In this document: piece after piece, positions 35,709 through 45,589 of the stretch | How positions within the stretch are numbered: the first letter of the stretch is position 1 | Layout: every line of letters begins with the position of its first letter | From: Pogostemon cablin | Taxonomy: Eukaryota > Streptophyta > Magnoliopsida > Lamiales > Lamiaceae | Assembly: GCA_023678885.1 (NCBI GenBank) | Contig: CM043013.1 | Coordinates: 21,112,791 to 21,176,790 of the forward strand | DNA: 64,000 nt | Reading direction: 5' to 3' | Translations under genes and position numbers: made by a program | The notes under the pieces: model-generated | Told to the model about the DNA's origin: nothing | What the model saw: only the letters and a program-made list of their open reading frames with translations | The model's database searches: none

Positions 35709-35982
35709 TTCCCTCCGTCCCATAAATAAATTCACACTTTCTATTTTTGTTCGTCCATAAACAAGTTCACACCCCTCAAATAAGGAAATACACAAAAATT
35801 AATAACCTCATAATACACTTTAATTTCAAAATTGTCACCCCTTTAGAACTCACATAACTTACTTTATAATTTATTTATTACCTAAAAATACCAAACTACC
35901 CCTAAAAGTAAAGCAAAAAAGCAACTTTTTCTTAAACTTCGTATTTACAGTAACCGAAAACTTGTCTTTGGGACGGAGGGAG
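35709..35982 (+). mobile_element. Stowaway-like (Tc1/mariner) MITE
   Basis: Inverted termini TTCCCTCCGTCCCATAAA and GGGACGGAGGGAG are flanked by TA dinucleotides, the classic plant Stowaway/mariner-derived MITE signature. A homologous copy in the opposite orientation is at 37141-37411; both contain CTAAAAATACCAAACTACCCC or its complement. Confidence 0.85.
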
Positions 35983-36451
35983 TAATATTTTTTTATTATA
36001 TTTTAATTTTCATAATCATCATGTGATCACTTTTAATAAAAATAATAATAATAAATTATTATTATTAAGGGTACGGCTATTTGCACCCCGAATTCACTAA
36101 ATATACCCCATAATCTTTAAAACTAAAATATTTTAATATGATAAAGACTTAAATACCTTATATTAATAAATATATTTTTAAATCATAAAAAAGTCAAATT
36201 ACATCCATTCTTATATCGTTTCATCTTCTTTAATTTTTTGTAAGAGTAATTTCATCCCAAAAAATAACTTTTCCATATTAGACTTTTGATTTTGGTTCCA
36301 AAATTATTTAAATCTTACCATTTCAATAAATTAACTATTCTCTGATCCACCATTATCAATACAGAACCAATTCAAAACACATAGGCTTATTTGGAGTAGA
36401 ATGTTATTCCAATCTATACAAATCAAAAACCCTAACAAACAAAAATCCATA

Positions 36452-36771
36452 ACCTCCAAAGCCGTAGAGACTGCGGGCTTTCCTCTTCAGTGTGTAAACG
36501 ACATCCATCACCGTCACCGTCTTCCGGCGAGCGCACGTGCTCATTGTAAGTGACAGCATCACGAATGACGTTTTCCAGAAAGATCTTAAGAACACTGTGA
36601 GTCTCCTCATAGATGAGGCTGCTGATGCTCTTGACGCCGCCACGGCGAGCAAGATGGGGAATCGTCGGCTTGGTGATGCCCTAGATATTATCCCTCAGCA
36701 GTCAGCACTTTCCGGTGCCTCTTGGCTCTGTCTTTCCCCAAACCCTTGCCTCCCTTTCCTCGGCCTGACAT
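36452..36771 (-). pseudogene. histone H4 pseudogene captured by a transposon
   Basis: On the minus strand the frame opens MSGRGKGGKGLGK and continues as H4: KRHRKVL, then LIYEETHSVLKIFLENVIRD and finally ARRKTVTVMDVVY...LYGFGG. The full 103-codon length is represented in 320 bp. It is broken by a +7 insertion after KVL (near 36700), a CAG-to-TAG change in the DNIQG block, a +4 insertion in the NEHARR block near 36537 and loss of the terminal stop. Several conserved residues are changed (K to S in VKRIS, RR to PH). Plant H4 genes lack introns, so DNA capture and retrocopying cannot be told apart from this piece alone. No nuclear histone function is possible. Confidence 0.9.
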
Positions 36772-37140
36772 TATTTGTTGCTCGATCTATTTTGTGAAGA
36801 GATGATTTCTTTTGAATTGAGCTTGATTGTTTTTGGATGCGTGTATTAAAGAGATTGTTATATTAGTTTAGAAATGAAATTTGAATTAACCTTAAAAAAA
36901 TAATAGACAAACTAAATTACAGAAGCATGAATGTAATTTTTTTTATGTTATAAATATCTATTCATTAATATAAGAATATTTTAGTTTTGTTAATTAAAAT
37001 ATATTAATTTTAAAAATGGGGCACGTGAATAAAAATGGGGTATTAATAGCTCACCCTTATAATTAAGGTTAAATGGAGTTTTTTTTTTAATAAAAGGGTA
37101 AAATGGTCCAAAATGGGGTGTAATTAGTAATTAATGTATA

Positions 37141-37411
37141 TTCTCTCCTTCTCAAAGACAAGTTTCCGGTTACTGTAGATACGAAGTTTAAGAAAAAATT
37201 ATTTTTACTTTACTTTTAGGGGTAGTTTGATATTTTTAGGTAATAAATAAATTATAAAGTATGTTATGTGAGTTGTAAATGGGTGGCAATTTTGAAATTA
37301 AAGTGTGTTGTGGGTTATTAATTTGTGTTTATTTCCTTATTTGGGGATGTGAACTTGTTTATGAGACGGACAAAAATAGAAAGTGTGAATTTGTTTATGG
37401 GACGGAGGGAG
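37141..37411 (-). mobile_element. Stowaway-like MITE, inverted copy of the one at 35709
   Basis: The right terminus is GGGACGGAGGGAG followed by TA; the left terminus TTCTCTCCTTCTCAAAGACA is more decayed. The interior matches 35709-35982 in the opposite orientation (GGTAATAAATAAATTATAAAG). It is nested inside the H4-carrying element. Confidence 0.8.
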
Positions 37412-37511
37412 TATATATTTTAATTTTATTGGGGTACATTTAGTAACTGGGGTGCGTCTAGTAAAATTAGGGTGCGTCTAGTAAAATTGTGGGTGCGAAT
37501 AGTTGTCCCCT

Positions 37512-38299
37512 ATTATTAATTGTTTACAAGATAGTTAAACTGTTTTGCTATCACTTTATCTTGATCAGATATCACTTTATATTAAAACTATTATTACTTT
37601 TTATTTATCCTACAATTATTCATAAAATAATTGAATTAAATAGCTATTACTTTTTATTTATCGTATATTACTTTCTATTATAAATATTATCACTTTTTTA
37701 CATATTACAAATTAATTATAAAATAGTTTATTTAATTAAAAATTACTTTTTATTAATCGCATATCAATTTTTATTAAAATTGTCATCACTTTTTATTCAT
37801 CTTATGAATAATTTATAAAATAGTCTAATTGGACTGTTATCACTTTTCGTTGATCAAATATCACTATTTATTAAAATTGTTATCACTTTTTATCCGTCCT
37901 ACTAATTATTCATGAAATAAATTAATTGGTCAGTTATTATTTTTTTGTAATATCACTTTTATTAAAAATATTATCACGTCTTATCAATTCTATAAATTGT
38001 TCGTGAAATTCACTTTCTTAATTATTTATCAATTATTATTAAGGATGTTATCAACTTTTTTTATAAAATGATAATATTTTATTTTTAAATAAAAAAATAA
38101 ATTAAAAAAAATATTAAAAAATATATATACATATAATGCCTAATTAATTCTCTTTCATAATTAATTTTTAAAGTTTTTAATTTAATATCTATCAAAATAA
38201 GGCCCTTTAAATTAATTTAGGCCCAATTGACTAAAACTAATTATTCATGTTTTTAGTTTCATAACAACCAAACAGGGCCCTTTAAAATTGTTTAGTTAA
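37512..38299. repeat. AT-rich minisatellite with TATCACTTTTTATT words
   Basis: From 37540 to about 38060 the word (T)TATCACTTTTTATT and a following TTATAAAATAGT recur every ~70-95 bp with heavy divergence. The same family, inverted, fills 61700-62300. No coding potential. Confidence 0.65.
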
Positions 38300-38306
38300 A
38301 TTAATG

Positions 38307-38519
38307 GGTAGTCCATCTCACATAAGGAGTTCCGTAAGACGGTCTCACCTTAGTCTTTGTCTTCTTTAAATAAGAAGAGCTCGAATTTATTTATTTATTT
38401 TAATGTTTCTTTTGTATGGCTTATTAACGATTAACTCCCAATAAAATTAAGAGGCCTACTTGGGTGACCCGTGGTCACCCATGACCCTCTCACATGAGGG
38501 GGTGAAGTCCACATATAAG
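38307..38519 (+). repeat. 213 bp direct duplication, left copy (flank of Tat-2)
   Basis: The segment starts GGTAGTCCATCTCACATAAG and ends CACATATAAG. It aligns without a single gap to 49361-49573 (same length, about ten substitutions). The left copy ends exactly where Tat-2 pol sequence begins; the right copy begins directly after the Tat-2 3' LTR. Confidence 0.92.
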
Positions 38520-39390
38520 AGTCCAAAACCCAGTCATGGTAAAAAAGAAAGAAGGATCATGGAGGCTATGCATCGATTTCACCGATCTAAACAAGGCGTG
38601 CCCAAAGGATAGATATCCTCTTCCGTCGATTGACCAGATGGTCGACGATACGGCATAATACGAGATAATGAGCTTCATGGATGTATTTTCGGGGTACCAC
38701 CAGATCCCTATGCACTTGAAGGATAAGGTAAATACGGCTTTCCTCTGCGGGAGCGGAGTTTATGAGTGGAACAATATGCCATTTGTCCTAAGAAATGCGG
38801 GAGCTACGTATCAAAGATTGGTCAATAAAATATTCGAGGGTGAGATTGGGAAAATAGTTTAGGTCTACATGGATGATATCGTGGTAAAAAGGCTGAAAGG
38901 ATGGACCATTTCGACCATCTAAGAAAGGTTTTCAGAATCTTCCGACATTTTGGAATGAAACTGAACCCGAAGAAATGTACATTCGGAGTGAGCAAAGAAA
39001 GTTTCCTCGGATATTTGGTCAGCTCAAGAGGAATCGAGATGAACCCAGAAAAGATTGAAGTAATCCTAAAGATGGATCCACCGAGGCACATGAAAGAAGT
39101 ACAGAATCTGATAAGTAAGTTGGCCGCCATAAACAGGTTCATGTCAAAAGCATCAGACAAATATAAGCCATTCTTCAACGTCATCAAAAAAGCTAAGTTT
39201 GAATGGACGAAAGAGTGCGGGAAGGCATTTGGTGAGATTAAAAGGGAGTTATCAGATACAAAAATTCTCTCCAAGCCCTCACCGGGCGAAACATTGCAAC
39301 TGTACTTAGCGGTATCAGGAACAGCAATCAGTTCGGTATTGGTCAAAATAGAGGAGAAGAATCAAAAGTCGGTATACTTCGCAAGTTAAT
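38520..39390 (+). pseudogene. Tat-2 reverse transcriptase (N-terminally truncated)
   Basis: It starts at the block VQNPVMVKKKEGSWRL and continues with DLNKACPKD, MSFMDVFSGYHQIPM, YEWNNMPFVLRN and the catalytic VYMDDIVVK near 38865-38890. The connection segment RGIEMNPEKIEVILKMDPP is at about 39030. In-frame TAA/TAG codons occur before KYEIM-type and VYMDD blocks. The truncation point is the element's breakpoint, not a splice or start site. Confidence 0.88.
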
Positions 39391-40115
39391 TCTTGAGGGA
39401 TGCGGAGCTTAGATACCCGGTAATGGAGAAGGTAGCTTATGCACTCGTCATGAGTTCGAGGAAGTTGAGACCATACTTCATGGAGCATACCATCGAGGTA
39501 TTGACGATATTCCCCTTGAGGCAAGTACTCCAAAGACCAGATGCAGCGTAGAGGCTGTTAAAATGGTCCATAGAATTGGGACAGTTCGATATAGCATACC
39601 TGCCGAGGAATGCAGTCTAGGGGCAAGTCATGGTGGACTTCATAGTGGAACCAACTTTTCCAGTCCCAACTGATGAGCAAAAAAGGAAACCCTGGGTCAT
39701 GCACGTAGACGGCTCAGCGATAGTGGCATCGGGAGCCGGAATCATTATTCGAACTCTATCTGGAGAAACTTTCTCAACCGCGATCAGGTTCGGCTTCTTG
39801 GCCACCAATAATGAAGTGGATGGCACCAGGGTTTGAGGATGGCACCAGCCATGTGAGCAGACGAGCTGATGATATATAGCGACTCACAATTGATGGTGAA
39901 CCAGATGAAAGGAGAATACGATACCAAGGATGGGCACATGAGCCATTATAGAGGATTGGCCGCAGGTATACTACAGAAATTCAAATAGGTGTTCCTAGAA
40001 TGCATCGACAGGAAAGATAATATGGGGGCCGACGCCTTGGCAAAACTAGCCACTGCGTCAAACACTGAGGACCTAAATAACATCAACATCGTGAGGCAGG
40101 AGAACCCGTCAGACA
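39391..40115 (+). pseudogene. Tat-2 tandem RNase H domains
   Basis: The gypsy-type domain ends with VMEKVAYALVMSSRKLR-like and LGQFDIAYL-like blocks (39420-39600). The second, archaeal-type RNase H follows from 39630, with KPWVMHVDGSA and, after a frame break, ELMIYSDSQLMVNQ at about 39865-39905. Part of the NNEAEYEAL block around 39815-39860 is altered. Confidence 0.75.
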
Positions 40116-41379
40116 CCACCATAGGGTTCTAAGTGATCCGCCGGTAGAGAAATCATGGATGACACCGATAAGGGCATATTTGGAGGAATGAAAGATACCT
40201 ACGGATAAAGATAAGGCTCGGTAGATCAGGCTTTGATCGGCGAGATACGTCTTAATAGAAGAAAAGTTGTACAAGAGAGGGTATTCATCACCACTCCTGA
40301 AATGCCTGACTCCCGAAGAGGCGAACTATGTACTAGCGGAGATCCATGAAGGCATATGCGGAAATCATACAGGTGGGATCGGTCTAGCACACAAAGTGGT
40401 CAGGCAGGGTTTTTTCTGGCCAACACTGAAAAAGGACGCTACCCAGTACGCGAGGGCATGCGCGATTTGCCAAAGATTGGCTCTGATAGTTAGAGCCCCC
40501 TCGGAACAGCTAACCTCAATGTTCATCCCATGGCCCTTCGCGAAATGGGGAATTGATCTAATAGGGCCACTACCTACCGGGAAAGGTGGAAATAAATTTG
40601 CAATCATGGCAGTGGATTATTTCACAAAATGGGCAGAAGCAGAACCCCTCTCGACGATCACCGAGGCTAGGGTTGAGAAGTTCATCTGGAAAAATATCAT
40701 ATGCCGGTTCAGAATACCATTTGCCATAGTGACTGACAATGGCAAGCTGTTCAACAATGCTAGACTCAGAAAATTTTACGAGGACTATAACATTAAGAAG
40801 TGGTCCTCCACACCATATCACCCGCAGTCTAATGGGCAAGCCGAGGCAGTGAACAAGATCATCAAACACACTTTGAAAGCCAGGTTGGAGAAACTAGATG
40901 GGAAATGGCTTGAGGAACTGCCGGGAGTCCTGTGGTGATACAGAACAACGACGAGAACCTCCACTAATGAGACCCCATTCTCGATGGCCTTCGGTGCCGA
41001 GGCGGTAATTCCAGTGGAAATTGGAGAACCCAATCCTAGGGTCACTCTCCACCAAGAAGGGACAAATGATGAATTGATCCAAGAGAGTCTAGACCTATTG
41101 GAGGAAAAGAGATTGAATGCTGAATTGCATAATGCGATCTACAAGTAGAGAGCAGAGAGATTTTATAACTTCAAGATAAAGCTGAGGATGTTCAAAGGTG
41201 TAGAACTGGTGCTACGAAAAGTATTGGGCACAACGGCGCAGGGTAACGGCCAAAACTGGGAAGGCCCTTATATGATCAAGAGAGTTCTGGAAGGAGAAGC
41301 GTATGAGTTGGAAGAAGTAGATGGCAAAAAGATAACGCACCCATGGAACATACAACATTTGAAGAAATATTATCAATGA
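40116..41379 (+). pseudogene. Tat-2 integrase, catalytic triad intact
   Basis: The zinc-binding region shows HEGICGNHTGG and CAICQRLA (HHCC). The core has GIDLIGPLP, VTDNGKLFNN and GQAEAVNKI; exactly 35 residues separate the second Asp from the Glu, the D,D-35-E signature. The stretch 40267-40938 is open for 223 codons and ends at a TGG-to-TGA change (LW then TGA). The C-terminal part continues with VLRKVLGTTAQG, the GPYMIKRVLE module and HPWNIQHLKKYYQ, stopping at 41379. No chromodomain. It would insert cDNA with a 5 bp stagger. Confidence 0.88.
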
Positions 41380-42635
41380 AGTAGAAAGAAGGCAAGATGT
41401 ATGAGGTTGGTGACACGATTTTTTACAGCTTTTAATCAAGGCATTAGGTCATATATGAGAACGCAAACTGTATGGAAATCTTTTTGATGATATATGATTA
41501 GAAATATCATTATGTTCACCACGAATGGTAAGGGGTGTTTATTTATGGAGATATCGTGATTTTGGGAATATCGACAGGATCGTATATGGTCAAGGGTGTT
41601 AACACACTCATCACAAATGTTAAAGGGTACTTATTTGTGGGGATATCATGACTTTAGAGAGAATCAATATGTAAACATCATCTAGTAAACTGATAAAGAA
41701 TGCTGCAAGCATAAATAAAAGGATTACGAAATAATAGCGAAAAAAGAGTCGAGGCTCAAGAATAAGAGATATCGAAGGGAAATAACCAAGAAGGGAACAT
41801 AAAGGCAAGCAGGAACAAAAAGGTAGAATTGAACTACGATTAAAGGGCGAAAAGATTGGATTCAGAGAAAATGGAACAAAAAGGCCGAGGCATCGGGCTA
41901 GGAAGTCAAAACCAAGGTATCGGATCAAAACTAAAAGGCTGGTGGAACAAACCTTGGTATAATGGGATTGGATCACTTCAGATATAAATTAGAATAGCGG
42001 GGCCGAAAAGAAGGGGCAACAACAGACCTCAGAATAGCGTCAAAGAGGGGCGCTGTTAGATGTATATAATGGATATATACAGGGTTCGGAACATTAGGTT
42101 CAGGGTAAAGGGAACTCTCTTCGGCAGATCACGAGAAATGAATGCGAATATATATACATAATGGGTGTACAAGAAATTCGGAATATCAAGATCGGAATAT
42201 AGGAAAAGAACTTCGGGACAAAGTCTAAAAATGGAACGGAAGCACCCGGAGACACCGGAGCTAATGCAAGGTAAAGAAGATATTATGGAGATCGAGTGAG
42301 AACCTCAGAATCGTAGACAGTCAAACGTGAACAAGGATACATCAAACAACAGGATAAACATCTACACATAAGGGGAATCAACAAGCAAAGATGCACAGTA
42401 GAGATGGCCGTATATAAAGACGCATCAACAAGTACACATCAACAATAAGTAATCGGCGTTTCTCAAATATTGGCGCTAAAAGCTGACATCGGACACAACC
42501 ACCCAACGAGGGCGAAACATAAAGATAAGCAGTCCGTATTTAAAGCCTACAAACCATCACAAGGGATAAAGTTCGAAACAACATCAGAATCGGGGCAAAA
42601 TAAAAATTAACCAGCAAAAAGGGAATGCCAGAACA
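41380..42635 (+). other. Tat-2 non-coding region between integrase and antisense genes
   Basis: No gene is visible. The first 140 bp align with Tat-1 around the LINE insertion site (GCTTTTAATCAAGGCATTAGG, then GTATGGAAATCTTTTTGATG). The rest is purine-rich, with loosely repeated GGAACAAAAAGG and GGTATCGG words matching the decayed repeats of Tat-1 at 12900-13460. Confidence 0.6.
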
Positions 42636-45337
42636 TCAATCTTTCTTTCGGCTGCTGAAGGAATGGAAAATACTCGCCATTTTGTCCTCTATTTCTTTTA
42701 GCTGAGCCTCTGTACGAATGGCCATCTCCTCTGCTGAACCAGGGCGCGGAATATGCTGGTCCAAGGCTCGAATACGAGCCTCAGCTTCAACCAACCTAGC
42801 GCGCGCCTCAGCGGCCTCGACTCTCGCAGCATCTCTAGCAATCTCAGTCTTGGTCAAACTTGCCTCTATAAACTCGAGAGTAGCCCGCCTTATATCAACC
42901 TCAAATTCCAAAACCTCCAATCGTTCCCTCTGGTGCACAACAATGGAGGTTAGCTTGGAATTCTCGAGCTCCAGGGCATTCAATCTCTCTTCGAAACTGG
43001 CGGAAGACCACTCGGAATGGTCAACAAGCCGACTAGCGAACAAACAGTATTGGTCCATCAAGTGCAGAGAAGAGGTAAGGAGGCAACATCAACTCCAGTC
43101 ATCACGACCAAACCAGAAGAGTCTTGGGAAAGAGAACGGGGGACAGCAGTTGACGGAACACGGTGAGGGGCCCAATGAGAGGTACCTGCAATAAAACCAA
43201 GTCCCTAACTCCTGCAGTTCGAACAAATCAGGTTTCTCATCTTCCTCGACTGTACCTTTTCCTCGCACATGGGCCCTCTCAGCAGCTAACCTGGCGGTTT
43301 CAGCATCAGCATCGGTAGGGTCAATTGTTGTGGTAACACCTGTAGGGTTCGGATGGGGAAGAATAACTATTGGGATGACATGAGAAGTCGAGGGAGCAGA
43401 ACTAACATCAGCTCTGGGGGCAGACCTCACCCTCGGCCCAACCATCATGTCATAGTTCTTGGCCTCGAAATCGATACCCACCTCAACTTCGGGAGCCTCC
43501 ACCGGCTCAGGATCCTCCACAGGGTCCTCCTCCAGATCTTCTTCAGGATCCTCCTCTGGATGTTCCTCTGGATCTTCCTCTAGATCCTCCTCGGACTGCA
43601 TTTCGACCTTGGGCTCGACGGGAGGAGGATCTACAAAAGGACACCACGGGTGAGAATGCAATAAGCACGGAAAGAATGAGGAAGCTCAAATGGAGGCAAT
43701 TATCCCCCTTAATCTTTTAGCGAGAAGATCGAACTCACCAACGGAAGGGGATGAACGAGGCATGAAGCTAATTCCGGTGGGCCGAGAGGGCCCACCATGC
43801 TCATAAACACTTCTTCCTCTTTTCCTGAGCAGGGAAGCAGAGACAAATTCAGAGCCAAGGGTAGGAGAGACACCAGAGGGGCAACGAGAAAATGACGCAG
43901 CTGCTGACGGGAAGGAGACAAAGGGGGCAAAACCCTATCTTCGATAAGCTGCACAGCCAACAAATCTTCACCAAGATTCAGGTCTTCAGACCCAACAGAC
44001 AGGTCATCCATCTCTCCATCTTCATTGTGAGAGGAAGAACATGCGGAGTAGTCGGGGTCAGCCTCTTCGTCCAAAAACTGATAAACATACTTGTATGGGG
44101 TTAATGACAAATCAGCCAAAGAACTGGTTGACCCCACCGGGGAAAGAGCATTCTTGAGCTCACCTATAGAACAAGAAAGAAAGGTCTGTCATAGGATAAG
44201 GGGAACAGGAAAAGACCAGGAAAGGGGAGTACCAGTGGTCGCGCCACGACCAGAAGTGGACAACCCAGCCGAAACTAGGATAGGCTCGAAAAGTAAGGGA
44301 GAGGCACGATAGGTATTCCCCCCGTGAGATAAAATCTCGTAAACACGGCAAAAATCGTCGCTCAGCCGCTCGAGGGGACGACAGGGGGGACCTGTACGAA
44401 AGGAACATTAGAAATCGTGAAAAACACATAGGTCAGAACTCGAACGACAGGAAAGAATCATACACTTATCCAACAGAAGAAATCGAATGGGAAAAATCAC
44501 AGAAACACCATTGACATGAGTACGGTAATTACTACCCAACCAGAACCAGGCCTGCTCTCGGCTTCGGCCAATGACATCAGAAGCCCCCACAAAATGATGG
44601 TTATCGCGGGGAAGCAAATGGTAAAAACCACCAGAACGACCAGAGAGAGCATAAAAGAAAAGGAACTCTAGCTCGAATGGATCTCGTATGGTGTGACCCA
44701 GCACATGGAACAGTGACATAGTGGATATTAGGCACAACCAAGAGGAGGGCCGTAGCTGACCTATAGCCATATCCCACCTCTGCAACAGCAAGCCAATAAC
44801 AGGGGGAAAAGGGAGACACAAACCGGCAAGAAAGAAAGAGTAGAAGGCAGCACGACCTGGAGGGGGGTCACAAATGGAAACTCCATCCAAGGGAAGCTCG
44901 AAGACGACATTAGGATTACCATACCGCCGGTGGAGTTCCTCCAAGCACCCTGGGGATAACCTAAAGGCTGGCACCTAATCAAACCATTGGGCCATTCCTC
45001 GAAGTGCGGCCCCCAAGTCACCGATATCTCGATGACCAGGAAGATAATCCCACACGTTCAGAGGGAGCACGGCGCCTAAATTTGCGTCAATGAATACCGC
45101 CGCACCACCAGTGCCGGTGGCCAGCATAGCAGGGACAGATTGCTTTCTTGGAGAGGGAATGGAAGCCGGTTTGCCACCCGAAGAGGAAGAAGTAGACAAA
45201 TCCCTCAGATTGGCATGCGGCATCCTACGAAGGCAGTTGGAACTACGAATGCCGCGTCGCACGCAGTGTGCTGGCGTGCTGTCAGAAGTGTTCACATCCT
45301 GGACATCAGGCGGAGGGGGAGTACCTTCACCAGACAT
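42636..45337 (-). pseudogene. Tat-2 antisense gene B (Transposase_28-like, coiled coil)
   Basis: ATG 45337 (MSGEGTPPPPDVQDVNTSD) to TAA 42636 after SRKKD. The best preserved Transposase_28-like domain of the window lies at about 44500-44970, with FYSFFLAGLCLPFPP, IGQLRPSSW and DPFELEFLFFYALSG. An acidic Glu/Pro-rich segment (43480-43660) is followed by a C-terminal coiled coil (42640-43060) with EERLNALELENSKL. Introns at 44392-44463 and about 44166-44207 have GT/AG ends and restore frame. An amber codon at 44975-44977 coincides with one in Tat-1. I infer a spliced antisense gene; no enzymatic motif is visible. Confidence 0.75.
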
Positions 45338-45589
45338 TTTCCACTTGAACAAAGAACTCAAGAGTTAGGGTTTGGCAAAAAGGAGGATAAAGGAGAGGAA
45401 GATTTTGAGAAATTGCTAAGATATCAGGAAATTTAGGTAAATGAAATGCAAAGATATACGGGGGATATGAGGGATTTGAAATTTGAAAAACCAAAATAGA
45501 AACTGTCTGACAAGATGAAGGGCGACACGTATCATCATTGGAAATTATGGAGCAAAAAGGGCTAAAATCCAATGGCTGGGATGAAGAGA
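45338..45589 (-). other. short spacer between antisense genes A and B in Tat-2
   Basis: About 250 bp, T-rich on the coding strand, ending in a pyrimidine-rich leader before gene B. Compared with Tat-1, about 1.1 kb (end of gene A and the start of the spacer) is missing. Confidence 0.6.

Larger units (their letters stand above)
36068..37511. mobile_element. TIR element carrying a histone H4 fragment
   Basis: The left end is AGGGTACGGCTATTTGCACC and the right end, inverted, AGGGGACAACTATTCGCACC; similarity continues for about 45 bp (CACTAAAT against TACTAGAC). ATTATTA flanks both sides (36061-36067 and 37512-37518), but the context is low-complexity, so target length and superfamily stay open. 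The 1.44 kb interior holds the H4 pseudogene and a nested MITE (37141-37411). This is the organisation of a gene-capturing non-autonomous DNA transposon. Confidence 0.65.
35527..38357. mobile_element. AT-rich TIR element of unassigned superfamily, host of nested repeats
   Basis: The left end (35527-35575) contains GGTGAGACCGTCTCACC and TGAGATGGATCATTCATTAA. The right end (38300-38357) carries the inverse of the same order: TTAATGGGTAGTCCATCTCA then GACGGTCTCACC. These ~55 bp imperfect inverted repeats suggest one element of about 2.8 kb. Inside are two copies of one MITE, the histone H4-carrying element and an AT-rich minisatellite. A related end lies at 61560-61615. No transposase is seen and target duplications were not resolved. 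Confidence 0.45.

Noticed and set aside
36537..36797. Plus-strand open frame opposite histone H4
   Set aside because: It is only the shadow of the H4 pseudogene on the other strand.
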